The notes under the pieces were generated by a model. That model had not been told where the DNA came from and searched no databases. It worked only from the letters and a program-made list of their open reading frames with translations. From the NCBI GenBank assembly GCA_963760435.1, contig CAVXDE010000039.1, forward strand, positions 62,001 to 126,000: a DNA stretch of 64,000 bases, written 5' to 3'. The position numbers and the translations under genes were made by a program. Shown in pieces: positions 8,373 to 16,861 of this stretch (position 1 is the first letter of the stretch; each line of letters opens with the position of its first letter). The stretch is from JAFAXD01 sp963760435 (lineage in GTDB: Bacteria; Pseudomonadota; Alphaproteobacteria; Rhizobiales; Xanthobacteraceae).

Positions 8373-9369
8373 TCACTCCTTCTTCTCCGCGCCCTCGCCC
8401 GCAAAATAGGTCGGATGTCCCCACGTGGCGTCGTAGTCGCGTTGCTGCTCGGCCGGAATGAACGCGCGCTCGATCTCGCGCACCTTGGCTTCGCCGGTGA
8501 GCTCCGCCATGTTGACGGCGCCGAACGGGCTCTCGCGGATCGCCTGCACGCGCTCGAGGATGGCCTCTTCGCCGCGCTGCTGGAAATCCTTGAGCGCATG
8601 CCAGGTGGCGTTGACGGCGAACGGCGCGACGAGCCCGATATACAGATTGAAGCGCAGGCCGAGCGCCTCATATTCGGCAAGCGTCGGCCGCGGATGCGGG
8701 CCGCCATAGACCGTCATGATCGGCGCCGGCACGCGCGCACACGCCTCGCGGATCTGCTCTGGTGTCTCCAGTGAGTTGAGCCAGACGAAATCGACTCCGG
8801 CTTCCTCCACGTAGGCGATGCAGCGGCTCACCGCCTCCTCGAAGCTGCCGCCTTCGGCGCCCAAGCACGTCGCAGCGCGCGCAGATCACGAAATCCGGAT
8901 CGAGCGCGTCGCGCGCCGCCACCGCCGCCTTGAGCTTGCCGATCGCTTCGGCGCGGGAAACGCATCGCCGGCCGGCGCCGATGGAGGATTTCTTGGGCGC
9001 TTCCTGATCCTCGATCTGCAGCCCGGCGACGCCCGACGCGATCACCTGCTCGACCGCGTAATGGGCATTCACCGCATTGCCGTAGCCGGTGTCGCAATCG
9101 ACCAGGATCGGAATGTCGACCGCCGCCGCCATGTGGCGCGCATGGTCAACGACGTCGCGCACGCCGATGAAGCCGTTATCGGCAACGCCGTACAGATAGG
9201 CGGCAAGCTGCGAGCCGGCGAGGAAGAAACACTCATAGCCGGCTTTCTCGGCGAGCTTGGCGAAGATCGGGCTGAAGCCGCCCGGCATCGGATAGAAGCG
9301 CTTGCTGGCGAGCAGCTCGCGCAGGCGGCGGCGTTGCGTGGTGACGCGATCCACGGATTTCTGGATCAT
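8373..9369 (-). pseudogene. Isocitrate lyase/PEP-mutase family gene with one frameshift
   Basis: Two adjoining frames together encode one ~330-residue alpha/beta-barrel enzyme of the isocitrate lyase/phosphoenolpyruvate mutase superfamily. The first part (start ATG at 9369) has PMPGGFSPIFAKLAEKAGY, VDCDTGYGNAVN (metal binding) and LQIEDQEAPKKSS (the loop that closes on the substrate). The second part begins GAEGGSFEEAV and includes VDFVWLNSLETPEQI. They join at about 8865, where CTTGGGCGCC reads in frame if one G is removed. Members cleave or rearrange C-C or C-P bonds of 2-oxo or dicarboxylic acids; DMML/oxaloacetate-hydrolase-like activity is possible. Apart from the one-base shift, all motifs are well kept. 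Confidence 0.82.
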
Positions 9370-9483
9370 CGGACTCGTCCTTGGAGCGAGGGAAATATCG
9401 GACGCGAGAGGCGCGAGCTTACTCTATCGCCGTGCACGCGGACGATCGTTGACCGCAATTATTCCCCGCTCTAGCCTGCCGAT

Positions 9484-10647
9484 ATGAAAATATCCTATGC
9501 GCAGGCGCCCGTTCCGGTACGCGACGATCTCATCGCCGCGCACGTCGTGGCGTGGGACCGCATCGCCAATCCGGGAACCTGGTTTGACGGCGCGACCCGC
9601 GTGGCGATCGCGGCCGAGACCCGCAACGCGCCGCACTGCGCGCTGTGTGCGCGGCGCAAGCAGGCGCTCTCGCCGCTCGGGATCGAGGGCCGGCATGACA
9701 GCCTCGGCGCCTTGCCGGAGCGCATGGTCGAACAGATCCATCGCATCGTCACCGATCCGGGCCGGCTGACGCGCAAATGGTACGAGCAGGTGCTGGCGTC
9801 GGGCACACCAGACACCGAATATGTCGAGATCGTCGGCGTCGTGGTGACGGTCGTCTCGCTTGATACGTTCTGCCGCGCCCTCGGCATCCCGCCACACCCG
9901 CTGCCGGCGCCGGTTCCCGGCGAGCCGCTGCGGCGGCGCCCGGCCACCGCGCGTCAGCGTGGCGAAGCCTGGGTGCCGATGATCCATCCCAAGGACCTCG
10001 AAGGCGAGCTCGGGACACCGGAAGAACGCAAGCTCGCCACGTACTGGGGCGGCGCGCTGGCCAACATCCGCCGCGCGCTCTCGCTGGTGCCCGAGGAGGC
10101 CTATGCCTGGTTCCAGCTGGTCGAGACGCAGTATCTGCCCGGCAAGGCCATGCGCGATTTCGCCAACGAGTACCGCGCCATCACCCATGCGCAGATCGAG
10201 CTGATTGCCGGGCGTGTCTCGGTCCTCAACCAATGTTTCTATTGAACCACCTCGCATGCAACCTTGCTCCGTGAGAGCAGCAACGCAAAAGGCGAGGGAT
10301 ACGACCTCAATTTGCTGACCGGCGCCGGTGGCGACGGCAACATTGCGCACGGCGCATTGCTCGTCTCCTTTGCCGACGCCGTGCTGGGCAGCGATGACCG
10401 GCGGCTCGCTGAGGTACGCGCGGCGATCCGCTCGCGCATGGGCGATGCGGCGCTGGTCGATGCGGCCGCCATCGTGGCGACCTTCAACGCCATCGATCGC
10501 GTCGCGGACTCCACGGGTATTCCGATCGAGGACAACAAAGCGGAGGCGACCGCCGACATCCGCGCCGCGCTGGGGATCAATCAGTTCGCGCAAGCGCGCG
10601 GCGAGATCGCCGACCCGCGCGATCGCACGGATAATGCGCGCGCGTAG
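9484..10647 (+). CDS. AhpD-like (CMD family) protein with in-frame TGA: candidate selenoprotein
   Basis: A ~387-residue carboxymuconolactone decarboxylase/AhpD-like protein if the TGA at 10243-10245 is read through. Before it come Glu239 and Cys251; after it, in the same frame, comes THR-THR-SER-His258, giving Cys251-Phe-Tyr-[TGA]254-x-x-x-His258. This matches the AhpD active site ExxxxxxxxxxxCxxCxxxH with TGA at the second cysteine. The 130 codons after TGA keep family features (AAIVATFNAIDRVADSTGIP) up to TAG at 10647, so downstream sequence remains under coding constraint. A stem-loop follows at 10250-10297. An N-terminal CxxC (HCALC) suggests a second, degenerate copy of the domain. A Cys-to-stop mutation is the alternative. 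The likely role is peroxide or disulfide reduction. No selenium-insertion genes are in the window. Confidence 0.62.
10250..10297 (+). promoter_or_regulatory. SECIS-like stem-loop just after the in-frame TGA
   Basis: Four bases after the TGA, CCTCGC (10250-10255) pairs with GCGAGG (10292-10297). Inside, TGC (10257-10259) pairs with GCA (10285-10287), and TTG-CTC (10264-10269) with GAG...CAA (10275-10277 or nearby to 10283). The apical loop of about five bases contains G residues and starts about 24 bases after the TGA. This size and distance fit bacterial SECIS elements, which lie directly behind UGA with an apical loop G. The pairing was done by eye, so alternative folds are possible. Confidence 0.5.
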
Positions 10648-10771
10648 CCTCGATCAGTGTCATGAGCTGGTATTCCACGACATGCTGCGAGTCCGCTCGG
10701 CGTGCCGCGCACTATCGATATAAAAAAGGCGGTGTCGTCATCCGACCGGACGACACGGAAACCTCTCAGCT

Positions 10772-10875
10772 CGTCATGGCCGGGCTTGTCCCAGGGCTTG
10801 TCCCGGCCATCTCGATCAGGAAGGCAGCGCTATGCGTTCATTATCGGGATCGCCGGGACAAGCCCGGCGATGACG
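10772..10875. repeat. Inverted intergenic repeats with CCGGGACAAGCCC core
   Basis: The noncoding stretch 10648-10909 holds ATGGCCGGGCTTGTCCC (10776 on), then a duplicated GGGCTTGTCCCGGCCAT, and further on TCGCCGGGACAAGCCCGGCGA (10850-10870). The core CCGGGACAAGCCC occurs in both orientations, so a cruciform or long RNA hairpin can form. Similar elements are common between genes in Bradyrhizobiaceae. No convincing gene lies in this gap. Confidence 0.7.
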
Positions 10876-10909
10876 GACGGAAAGTTTACTGCATTGATCA
10901 GAAACAGCG

Positions 10910-11959
10910 CTACCGGCACCCCGGGCGGCCGTCATCGTGCTCCAGCGCGAACGGACCGAGCTTTGCCGCCAGGCCGGCGACCCAGTCGGGCGGGCCGAGC
11001 TCCTCGCGCGTGAACTTGCGTGCGATGAGCTTGTTTCGGATGTAGAAGTCCTCGATGTCCGAGAGGCTCTCCTCGAACACGCGACCGTCCACGTCCATCG
11101 AGCCCCATTCGATCTGGTCGATCGCTTTCGGATCCTTGAGATCCGAATATTTAGCCAAATAGTTGATGACTTCGGCGCGGTTGGCACCGTGGTGATAGGC
11201 GTTGCAGTAGTCGCGCACGCCGCGCAGCGTCGCCAGGACGAAATTTTCTGCCGCGGGTTTGTTGTTCGCGATCCAGTCGGTATTCATCAGCAAGACGGAG
11301 CTGAGCATCGGCTGCGGCTGGACGATGGTGTCGGTATTGATCCAGCGCACGGCGAGCTTTTTCTCCTCCGCGACATCCTGGATCGGTGATACCAGCATGG
11401 CGGCGTCGATCGCGCCCGATCCGAGCGCGATCGGCGTCTGCGTCAACGGAATGTATTTGATCTCGACGTCGTTGAAGCTCAGGCCGCCGCGCACCAGAAC
11501 TTTGTCGACCTCATACATGATCCCGGAGCCGCGCGCGTCGAGGCCGATCACGCGGCCGCGCAGATCCTCGGGTTTCTTGATGACATCCTTCAGGCCCGGA
11601 CGCAGCATGATGTAGTGGTTGGTCGGACTGACCGCGCGCGACATCACCATGGTGACCGGGAGCTTCTTCTCGATCAGGTTGAAGAAAGCGGCGCTGAAGC
11701 CGGCGCCCATTGCCTGCAGCCGACTGGTCGACAGCATCGCCATCATGTCGCTGAGCGAGCCCGGATATTCGATGCCGACGTCGAGCCCGGCGGCCGTGTA
11801 GTAGCCTTTCTCCTTGGCGATGTAGAGCGGCGCGCCGGTGAGCGACGGGATATTGCCGACGACGATCTTGGTCGGTTCGGCGGCAAACGCTGTCGTCACG
11901 AGTGAGACCAACGTCACCACAATAGCGGCCGGGTAGAACCTCACCTGTCGTCTCCTCAT
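10910..11959 (-). CDS. ABC transporter solute-binding protein (NMT1/SsuA-like)
   Basis: A 349-residue periplasmic binding protein. Residues 1-26 form a signal peptide ending TTAFA-AEP. The mature part has the NMT1/THI5-like fold: VVGNIPSLTGAPLYIAKEKGYY at the start, the LDVGIEYPGS loop and the KPEDLRGRVIGLDARGSG hinge. Such proteins feed nitrate-, taurine- or sulfonate-type importers, or bind aromatic acids in catabolic clusters. It is the last gene of a minus-strand operon and overlaps the LeuD-like stop by four bases. The ligand cannot be read from sequence. A second binding protein of the same class lies in the same operon (14030-15013). Confidence 0.9.
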   Translation of the reverse strand: MRRRQVRFYPAAIVVTLVSLVTTAFAAEPTKIVVGNIPSLTGAPLYIAKEKGYYTAAGLDVGIEYPGSLSDMMAMLSTSRLQAMGAGFSAAFFNLIEKKLPVTMVMSRAVSPTNHYIMLRPGLKDVIKKPEDLRGRVIGLDARGSGIMYEVDKVLVRGGLSFNDVEIKYIPLTQTPIALGSGAIDAAMLVSPIQDVAEEKKLAVRWINTDTIVQPQPMLSSVLLMNTDWIANNKPAAENFVLATLRGVRDYCNAYHHGANRAEVINYLAKYSDLKDPKAIDQIEWGSMDVDGRVFEESLSDIEDFYIRNKLIARKFTREELGPPDWVAGLAAKLGPFALEHDDGRPGCR

Positions 11960-12585
11960 GCGTTGTGCGGCGCCAGCGCTTGCAGCCAGGGTTGCGCGTT
12001 GCGGGTGCGCTCCTCCCAGGCCGTGATGGCCTCTGCGTGTCTCAGGCTCAGACCGATATCGTCAAGCCCCTCGAGCAAGGCGGTACGTTCACCGGCATCG
12101 ATGGCAAACGGATATAGCGTGCCGTCCGGCGCGCGGATGTGCTGATCGATGAGATCGACGCAAAACGGCGCGCTGCCGTTTACGGCCGTGACTTGCGCCG
12201 CGAACCCCGCATGTTGCTCCGGCGCGAGCACCACGGGCAATACGCCGTTGGCGATGCAGTTGCCGCGGAACAGGTCGGCAAAGCCGCGCGCCACGATGGC
12301 ACGGATTCCAAACCCGGTCAGCGCCCACACCGCGCTTTCGCGGGCGCTGCCGCAGCCGAAATTGCCGCCGGCCACCAAGATGCGGGCGTCCTGATATTGC
12401 GGCCGGTCGAGCACAAAATCTGGATCCGGCGTGCCGTCGGGCCGGCGGCGCCAGCGCACGAACAGCTGCGCCGCGTAGTCGGGCTCGAGGATGCGCAGCG
12501 GCAGAACCGGGGCAATCTGGTCGGTGTTGACGTCATCGCGCAGGAGCGGCGCCGCGATGCCGGTCAGGCGGGTGAACGGCTGCAT
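11956..12585 (-). CDS. leuD: Isopropylmalate dehydratase small subunit-like (LeuD)
   Basis: A 209-residue swivelling-domain subunit of the aconitase superfamily. LLRDDVNTDQIAP and GGNFGCGSARESAVWAL are the substrate-binding loop and the conserved GxNFGCGSxRE motif of LeuD. Length is normal for the family. It pairs with the LeuC-like gene three bases upstream to form a hydratase-isomerase. Both sit inside an ABC-transporter operon rather than beside leuA or leuB, so the natural substrate may be another hydroxy-dicarboxylic or tricarboxylic acid taken up by the cell. The start ATG at 12585 is clear. The role in leucine synthesis is therefore uncertain, though the fold is secure. Confidence 0.88.
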   Translation of the reverse strand: MQPFTRLTGIAAPLLRDDVNTDQIAPVLPLRILEPDYAAQLFVRWRRRPDGTPDPDFVLDRPQYQDARILVAGGNFGCGSARESAVWALTGFGIRAIVARGFADLFRGNCIANGVLPVVLAPEQHAGFAAQVTAVNGSAPFCVDLIDQHIRAPDGTLYPFAIDAGERTALLEGLDDIGLSLRHAEAITAWEERTRNAQPWLQALAPHNA

Positions 12586-12588
12586 GTG

Positions 12589-14013
12589 TCAGCCTCCCAC
12601 CAGCATGCGTCGCACATCGGTGATGCAGCCGGCAACGGCCGCGGCGGCGGCCATGGCGGGGCTCGCGAGGTGGGTGCGCACGCCGGCGCCCTGACGTCCC
12701 TCGAAGTTGCGGTTGGTAGTCGAGACGTAGCGTGTCCCAGGCTGGGCGGCGTCGCGGTTGCCACCGGCACAGAGCGAGCAGCCGGACGCATGCCAGGCAA
12801 AGCCGGCGTCGCGGAACACCTGGTCGAGCCCGCGTGCCTCCGCGGCGCGCCGCACGCTCATGGAGCCCGGCACCACCACGGCATCCACGCTTTCAGCAAC
12901 GCGCCGGCCGCGCAGCACCGCGGCGGCGGCTTCGAGGTCCGAGAGGCGCGAATTGGTGCACGAGCCGATGAACACCCGATCGATTTTCAGGCCGGCGATC
13001 GGCGCGCCTGGTGTGAGGCCCATGTAGTCCGCCGCACGGCGATAGGACTCATGACGGGCTGACGGCGCAAGCGCCGGATCAGGAACTCGGCCGGAAATCG
13101 GCATGACCTGGCTCGGGTCCGTGCCCCACGTGACCTGCGGTTCGAGATCGCGGCAGTCGATGGCGAAGTCCTGATCGAACGCGGCATTGTCATCCGAGCG
13201 CAGCGTCTGCCAGTGCGCGAGCGCGCGCTCCCAATCGGCACCCGCCGGGGCGAACGGGCGTCCGGCGAGCCATTCGAATGTTTTGTCGTCGGGCGCCACA
13301 TAGGCGGTGCGTGCGCCCATCTCGGTCGCCATGTTGCAGAGCGTGAAGCGCCCCTCGAGCGGCAGGCTTGCGACCGCGGTTCCGCAGAACTCGACCGCAT
13401 GCCCACGCGCCGCATCGATCCCGAGCTGCGCGATCGTGTGCAGGACCGCGTCCTTCGCGCTGAGGCCTGGCCCGAGCACGCCATCGAGCCGGATGCGCAT
13501 GCTGCGTGGCCGCGTCATCGCCATGGTTTGCGTCGCCAGAATGTGCACCAGCTCGGTCGTGCCGCAGCCGAAGCCCAGCGCGCCAAGCGCGCCGACGCTC
13601 GGCGCGTGGCTGTCCGCGCAGGCATGCGTCGCGCCCGGCAGCACGAGACCGAGCTCAGGCGCGACGACGTGCGAGATTCCCTGCTCGGGATCATCCACAT
13701 CAAAAAGCCGGATGCCGTGGCGCGCCGCCGACAAACGCGTCGCATCGGTAAAGGCCGTGGCGGCTGGGTCAGGACTGTGCCGGCTCGCATCGGTGCGCAC
13801 CGAATGGTCCTGCACCGCGAACGTGAGGTCGGTGCGGCGCACGAGGCGGCCTTGCTGTTCGAGCGCCTTGAAGGCGTGCGGCGCGCGCACGTCGTCGATG
13901 ACGTGACGATCCATATAGATCAGCGTTCGGCCATCCGGACGCTGGCCGACGACGTGCGCGTCCCAGATCTTGTCGAGCAATGTTTTCGGCACGGCCGAGG
14001 TCGTCACACGCAC
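12589..14013 (-). CDS. leuC: Isopropylmalate dehydratase large subunit-like (LeuC)
   Basis: A 474-residue aconitase-superfamily catalytic subunit. The three cluster ligands are present: Cys352 in GSCTNSR, and Cys412 and Cys415 in CSLCAGGN. Substrate-binding sequences such as GATHACADSHAPSVGALGALGFGCGT are also kept. The usual order after the last cysteines is CxxCLAMN, so CAGGN is a small difference. It would dehydrate and rehydrate a 2- or 3-hydroxyacid with a [4Fe-4S] cluster. GTG at 14013 is the likely start. It lies between a solute-binding protein gene (gap 16 bases) and the LeuD-like gene. Context suggests degradation of an imported carboxylate rather than leucine synthesis; this is inference. 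Confidence 0.88.
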   Translation of the reverse strand: MRVTTSAVPKTLLDKIWDAHVVGQRPDGRTLIYMDRHVIDDVRAPHAFKALEQQGRLVRRTDLTFAVQDHSVRTDASRHSPDPAATAFTDATRLSAARHGIRLFDVDDPEQGISHVVAPELGLVLPGATHACADSHAPSVGALGALGFGCGTTELVHILATQTMAMTRPRSMRIRLDGVLGPGLSAKDAVLHTIAQLGIDAARGHAVEFCGTAVASLPLEGRFTLCNMATEMGARTAYVAPDDKTFEWLAGRPFAPAGADWERALAHWQTLRSDDNAAFDQDFAIDCRDLEPQVTWGTDPSQVMPISGRVPDPALAPSARHESYRRAADYMGLTPGAPIAGLKIDRVFIGSCTNSRLSDLEAAAAVLRGRRVAESVDAVVVPGSMSVRRAAEARGLDQVFRDAGFAWHASGCSLCAGGNRDAAQPGTRYVSTTNRNFEGRQGAGVRTHLASPAMAAAAAVAGCITDVRRMLVGG

Positions 14014-14029
14014 TCCACGTCAGCAGACA

Positions 14030-15013
14030 TCAGCTCGACGCCAGGAAATCGGCGCCGAGCGGTTTTTCGATGACCCCGTTCTTATACAGATACTCGGCCG
14101 CGCCAAGGATGGTCTCGCGTCCACGCGAGGTCTGCATTCCCAGCGGCTCGAAGGTGAGACGTTTCGAAGTAAGCGCGAGCTTGAGCGCGGCCTCGCTCAC
14201 CTTCATTTTTGGCGCAGCCAGCGCCACCACCTCGTCGATATTGGCCATCGCGGTGTTGATGCAGTCCTCGAACGCAGCGGCGATGCGCACGGACACGCCG
14301 GGGTGGCGCACTTCCGCCTCGTTGCGGAGCGCCAGGCTGAAATACGGAAGTGTGATGTTGGCGTTGCGGGTGAAGTCCTGGCCGACATTGTAGATCGTGG
14401 TCAGCGCCGGCTCGCGTTCCATTCCCACACTGATGTTGGGCTCCCACGTCAATCCCGCTTCCGCGGCGCCGGCCATGACGAGCGCGACCGCCGCGGCCGG
14501 GCTCTCGACATTCTGCACCCGCAGGTCCTTCTCGGCGTCGAGCTTGTGGAATTGGCGCAAAGCGAGCTTGGCGATCCGGTAGGCGCCAGAGGAGAGCGTT
14601 GCCGCAACCGTCTTGCCGCGCAGGTCATCGACCGACGCGGGCCCACCCTTCTTGGCGATCAAATAAAGGATGTCGTAATTATTGACCGTACACACGAGCC
14701 GCAGCGGAACCCCGGCCAGAAAACGCGCCGCCCAAGTGTCCCAGGAGCCGATACCGAGCTCGAACGTGCCGGCGGTGAAGTCGTTGTAGTAGTTGGTCAC
14801 CGAGGCGTACGAGTTGATCACGTCGATATCGACGCCATGCTTCTTGTCGAAGCGTTTTGCGGCCATGTACTCGGTGAGGATCACGCTGAAGCCGGTGGCG
14901 AGCGCGACGGTCGTTACCTTCGGGAGGGCTTGCGCGCGCAGCAGGGCCGGACGCGCCAGCAGTGCGCCCGTAAGCCCCACGGTTTTCAGAACTGACCGGC
15001 GCGATGGCTGCAT
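14030..15013 (-). CDS. ABC transporter solute-binding protein, Tat-type signal
   Basis: A 327-residue periplasmic binding protein of the NMT1/SsuA type. It begins MQPSRRSVLK, a twin-arginine motif, with a hydrophobic stretch and a probable cleavage after LLRA. The mature part has TVALATGFSVILTEYMAAKRF, DLRGKTVAATLSSGAYR and a C-terminal helical segment. It is the second gene of the operon after the permease (gap about 18 bases) and precedes the LeuC-like gene. It most likely delivers the main ligand to the permease at 15032-15898. Two different binding proteins in one operon suggest two related ligands. Confidence 0.9.
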   Translation of the reverse strand: MQPSRRSVLKTVGLTGALLARPALLRAQALPKVTTVALATGFSVILTEYMAAKRFDKKHGVDIDVINSYASVTNYYNDFTAGTFELGIGSWDTWAARFLAGVPLRLVCTVNNYDILYLIAKKGGPASVDDLRGKTVAATLSSGAYRIAKLALRQFHKLDAEKDLRVQNVESPAAAVALVMAGAAEAGLTWEPNISVGMEREPALTTIYNVGQDFTRNANITLPYFSLALRNEAEVRHPGVSVRIAAAFEDCINTAMANIDEVVALAAPKMKVSEAALKLALTSKRLTFEPLGMQTSRGRETILGAAEYLYKNGVIEKPLGADFLASS

Positions 15014-15031
15014 GTGGAGGCACTCCCGTCG

Positions 15032-15898
15032 TTATCGCACCGACGCTTCATCGCGCCAGTGCAGCAGATATCTCTCAGCCAACCCGACACCGCCCTGCGC
15101 CAGCAGGTTCATGATCACCAGCAGCATGGTCCAGGCCAGCACGTCCTCCATGTGGAACGTCGCTTGCGCCAGCCCCATGCGGGCGCCAATGCCGAGCGAC
15201 GAGCCGATCAGCTCAGCAAAGATCAGCATGCGGGTCGCGTAGCCCACCGTCGACTTGGTGGTCATCAGCACATAGGGCACGATGTGCGGCACGATCAGAT
15301 AGCGCAGCACCTGCCAGCGCGTCGGCCGGAAGCTCTCGCACATCTCCAGCCAATCCTTCGGCATGGCGCGGATGCCGTCATGCACATTGAGTGCATAGAT
15401 CGGCACGATGATCACCACCATGATGAAGAACAAGCGCGCCTCCGGGTTCTTGAACCAGAACACCGCGACCAGCATCCAGGACAGCGCCGGGATGCCGGTA
15501 TCGATCACGACGAGCGCGCGCAGGTAGGGCCGGATCCAGGCGACCGTGCCGGTGATAATGCCGATCGCGGTGCCGACCACGATGGAGATCGTGAGCGTCG
15601 CCAGCAGGCGCGCAAGCGTGATCAGGATCTGGACGTAATCCTCGGCGAGGCTTGCCACGAACGCTTTGAGAACGACAAGCGGCGCCGGAATGATGTACGC
15701 CGGCACGAAGTACGACGCGACCTGCATCGCGACGACGATCGCTGCGACGACCACGGCCGTTGCGATGTAGTCGTTGACCTGGCGCGCCGCGCGACCCGCA
15801 TCCGTGCGCGTTTCCGCATCAGCCGAGGCAGCCGGTTTGACCGGGGTGAGGCCGAGCACGGACCCAAGCTTGCGTGGCTGATCGGCCTCGACCGTCAT
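15032..15898 (-). CDS. ABC transporter permease (SsuC/TauC-like)
   Basis: A 288-residue inner-membrane permease with about six membrane helices after a ~40-residue cytoplasmic start. The BPD_transp_1 EAA-type loop is visible as DGIRAMPKDWLEMCESF...QVLRYLIVPHIVPYVL, the contact site for the ATPase. The ATG at 15898 was chosen because GGGAGG sits five bases upstream; the open frame runs further to 16060 through the IclR promoter region. It is the first gene of the minus-strand operon. The matching ATPase is probably the gene at 18732-19493, on the other strand. Substrate is unknown; the cluster context suggests an aromatic or carboxylic acid. Confidence 0.88.
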   Translation of the reverse strand: MTVEADQPRKLGSVLGLTPVKPAASADAETRTDAGRAARQVNDYIATAVVVAAIVVAMQVASYFVPAYIIPAPLVVLKAFVASLAEDYVQILITLARLLATLTISIVVGTAIGIITGTVAWIRPYLRALVVIDTGIPALSWMLVAVFWFKNPEARLFFIMVVIIVPIYALNVHDGIRAMPKDWLEMCESFRPTRWQVLRYLIVPHIVPYVLMTTKSTVGYATRMLIFAELIGSSLGIGARMGLAQATFHMEDVLAWTMLLVIMNLLAQGGVGLAERYLLHWRDEASVR

Positions 15899-15999
15899 CG
15901 TCCTCCCTCGCGCGGGTCTGATGCCCGCCTCCGTCATGGTCGGTAGTGTCCGGCAGATTGCGCCGGGCGGGAAAAAACACAACTCGAATTTCACTATTT

Positions 16000-16020
16000 C
16001 GAATATAGTTTCGATATTCG
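16000..16020. promoter_or_regulatory. Perfect palindrome between permease and IclR genes
   Basis: CGAATAT (16000-16006), spacer AGTTTCG, and ATATTCG (16014-16020) form a perfect inverted repeat with 7-base arms. It lies in the only AT-rich part of the divergent intergenic region, 21 bases before the IclR start and about 100 bases from the ABC operon start. IclR proteins bind such palindromes, so it is the likely operator for both directions. Confidence 0.68.
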
Positions 16021-16041
16021 GTTCAGGCGCGAGCACGATTG

Positions 16042-16857
16042 ATGCGCAAATCCAGAGCAAGGCGCGTGCGCATCAGCCGCGTGCCGCCGGTCTTTTCCGA
16101 GTTCGCCGGCGACAAGCAGTTCGCCACCACCTTGGCGCGCGGGCTCGAGATCCTGCGCTGCTTCACGCCGGAAGCGCCGACGCTCGGCAACAAGGATCTC
16201 GCCAGCAAGACCGGGCTGCCGAAGCCGACCATCTCGCGCTTCACCTACACGCTCTCGCGCCTCGGTTATCTGCGCGCCGACCGGATCTCATCGAAATATC
16301 AGCTCGGCGCCGCGGTGTTGTCGATCGGCTATCCGGTGCTTGCCACCAACGTGCTGCGCCAAGTCGCGCGCTCCGCCATGCGCGAGCTTGCAGACTACGC
16401 GGGCGGCTCCGTATCGATGGGCGTGCGTGACCGGCTCAACATCGTCTACGTGGAGACGAGCCGCAGCAGCGCCAAACCGTCGCGCCAGCTCTCGGACATC
16501 GGCCTGTCGCAGCCGATCGCCGCGACCGCCATCGGCCGCGCCTACGTGGCGGCGCTCACGCCGGCCGAGCGCGAGGCGCTGCTCAACGAGATCCGCGTCA
16601 AGACGCCGGCCGACTTCGAGCGCTATCACCGCCGCATGCTCCAGAGCATCGGAGAGTTCGAGCGTTTCGGTTTCTGCACCTCCTACGGTGATCTGCGGCG
16701 CGAGGTGCATGCGGTCGGCGCGCCGCTGCGGCTGCCGAGCGGTGAACTCGTGGTGTTCAACTGCGCGCTGCTCGCGTTTCAGCTCAAGCCCGGACAGATC
16801 AAGTCCGAGATAGGGCCGCGACTGGTGGCTATGGTGCGCAGCCTCGCGACGGCGTAA
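16042..16857 (+). CDS. IclR family transcriptional regulator
   Basis: A 271-residue regulator. The N-terminal winged helix carries LGNKDLASKTGLPKPTISRFTYTLSRLGYL (about residues 48-80). The C-terminal IclR effector domain includes SVSMGVRDRLNIVYVE and LPIAATAIGRAYVA-like sequence. Family members usually control catabolic genes in response to a small aromatic or carboxylic acid. It is divergent from the ABC-LeuCD operon, and the palindrome at 16000-16020 lies between them, so it most likely controls that operon. ATG at 16042 is used; a TTG codon precedes it directly. Complete length. Confidence 0.9.
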   Translation: MRKSRARRVRISRVPPVFSEFAGDKQFATTLARGLEILRCFTPEAPTLGNKDLASKTGLPKPTISRFTYTLSRLGYLRADRISSKYQLGAAVLSIGYPVLATNVLRQVARSAMRELADYAGGSVSMGVRDRLNIVYVETSRSSAKPSRQLSDIGLSQPIAATAIGRAYVAALTPAEREALLNEIRVKTPADFERYHRRMLQSIGEFERFGFCTSYGDLRREVHAVGAPLRLPSGELVVFNCALLAFQLKPGQIKSEIGPRLVAMVRSLATA

Positions 16858-16861
16858 CCGA

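Noticed and set aside
9424..10593. 389-codon minus-strand frame over the AhpD-like gene
   Set aside because: Composition-driven shadow with no motifs; the plus strand carries AhpD features on both sides of the TGA.
10662..11045. Plus-strand frame of 127 codons in the noncoding gap
   Set aside because: It is made of the inverted repeat and the 3' end of the binding-protein gene.
12139..13062. Plus-strand frame of 307 codons opposite the LeuCD-like genes
   Set aside because: No family, and it overlaps two well-supported genes.
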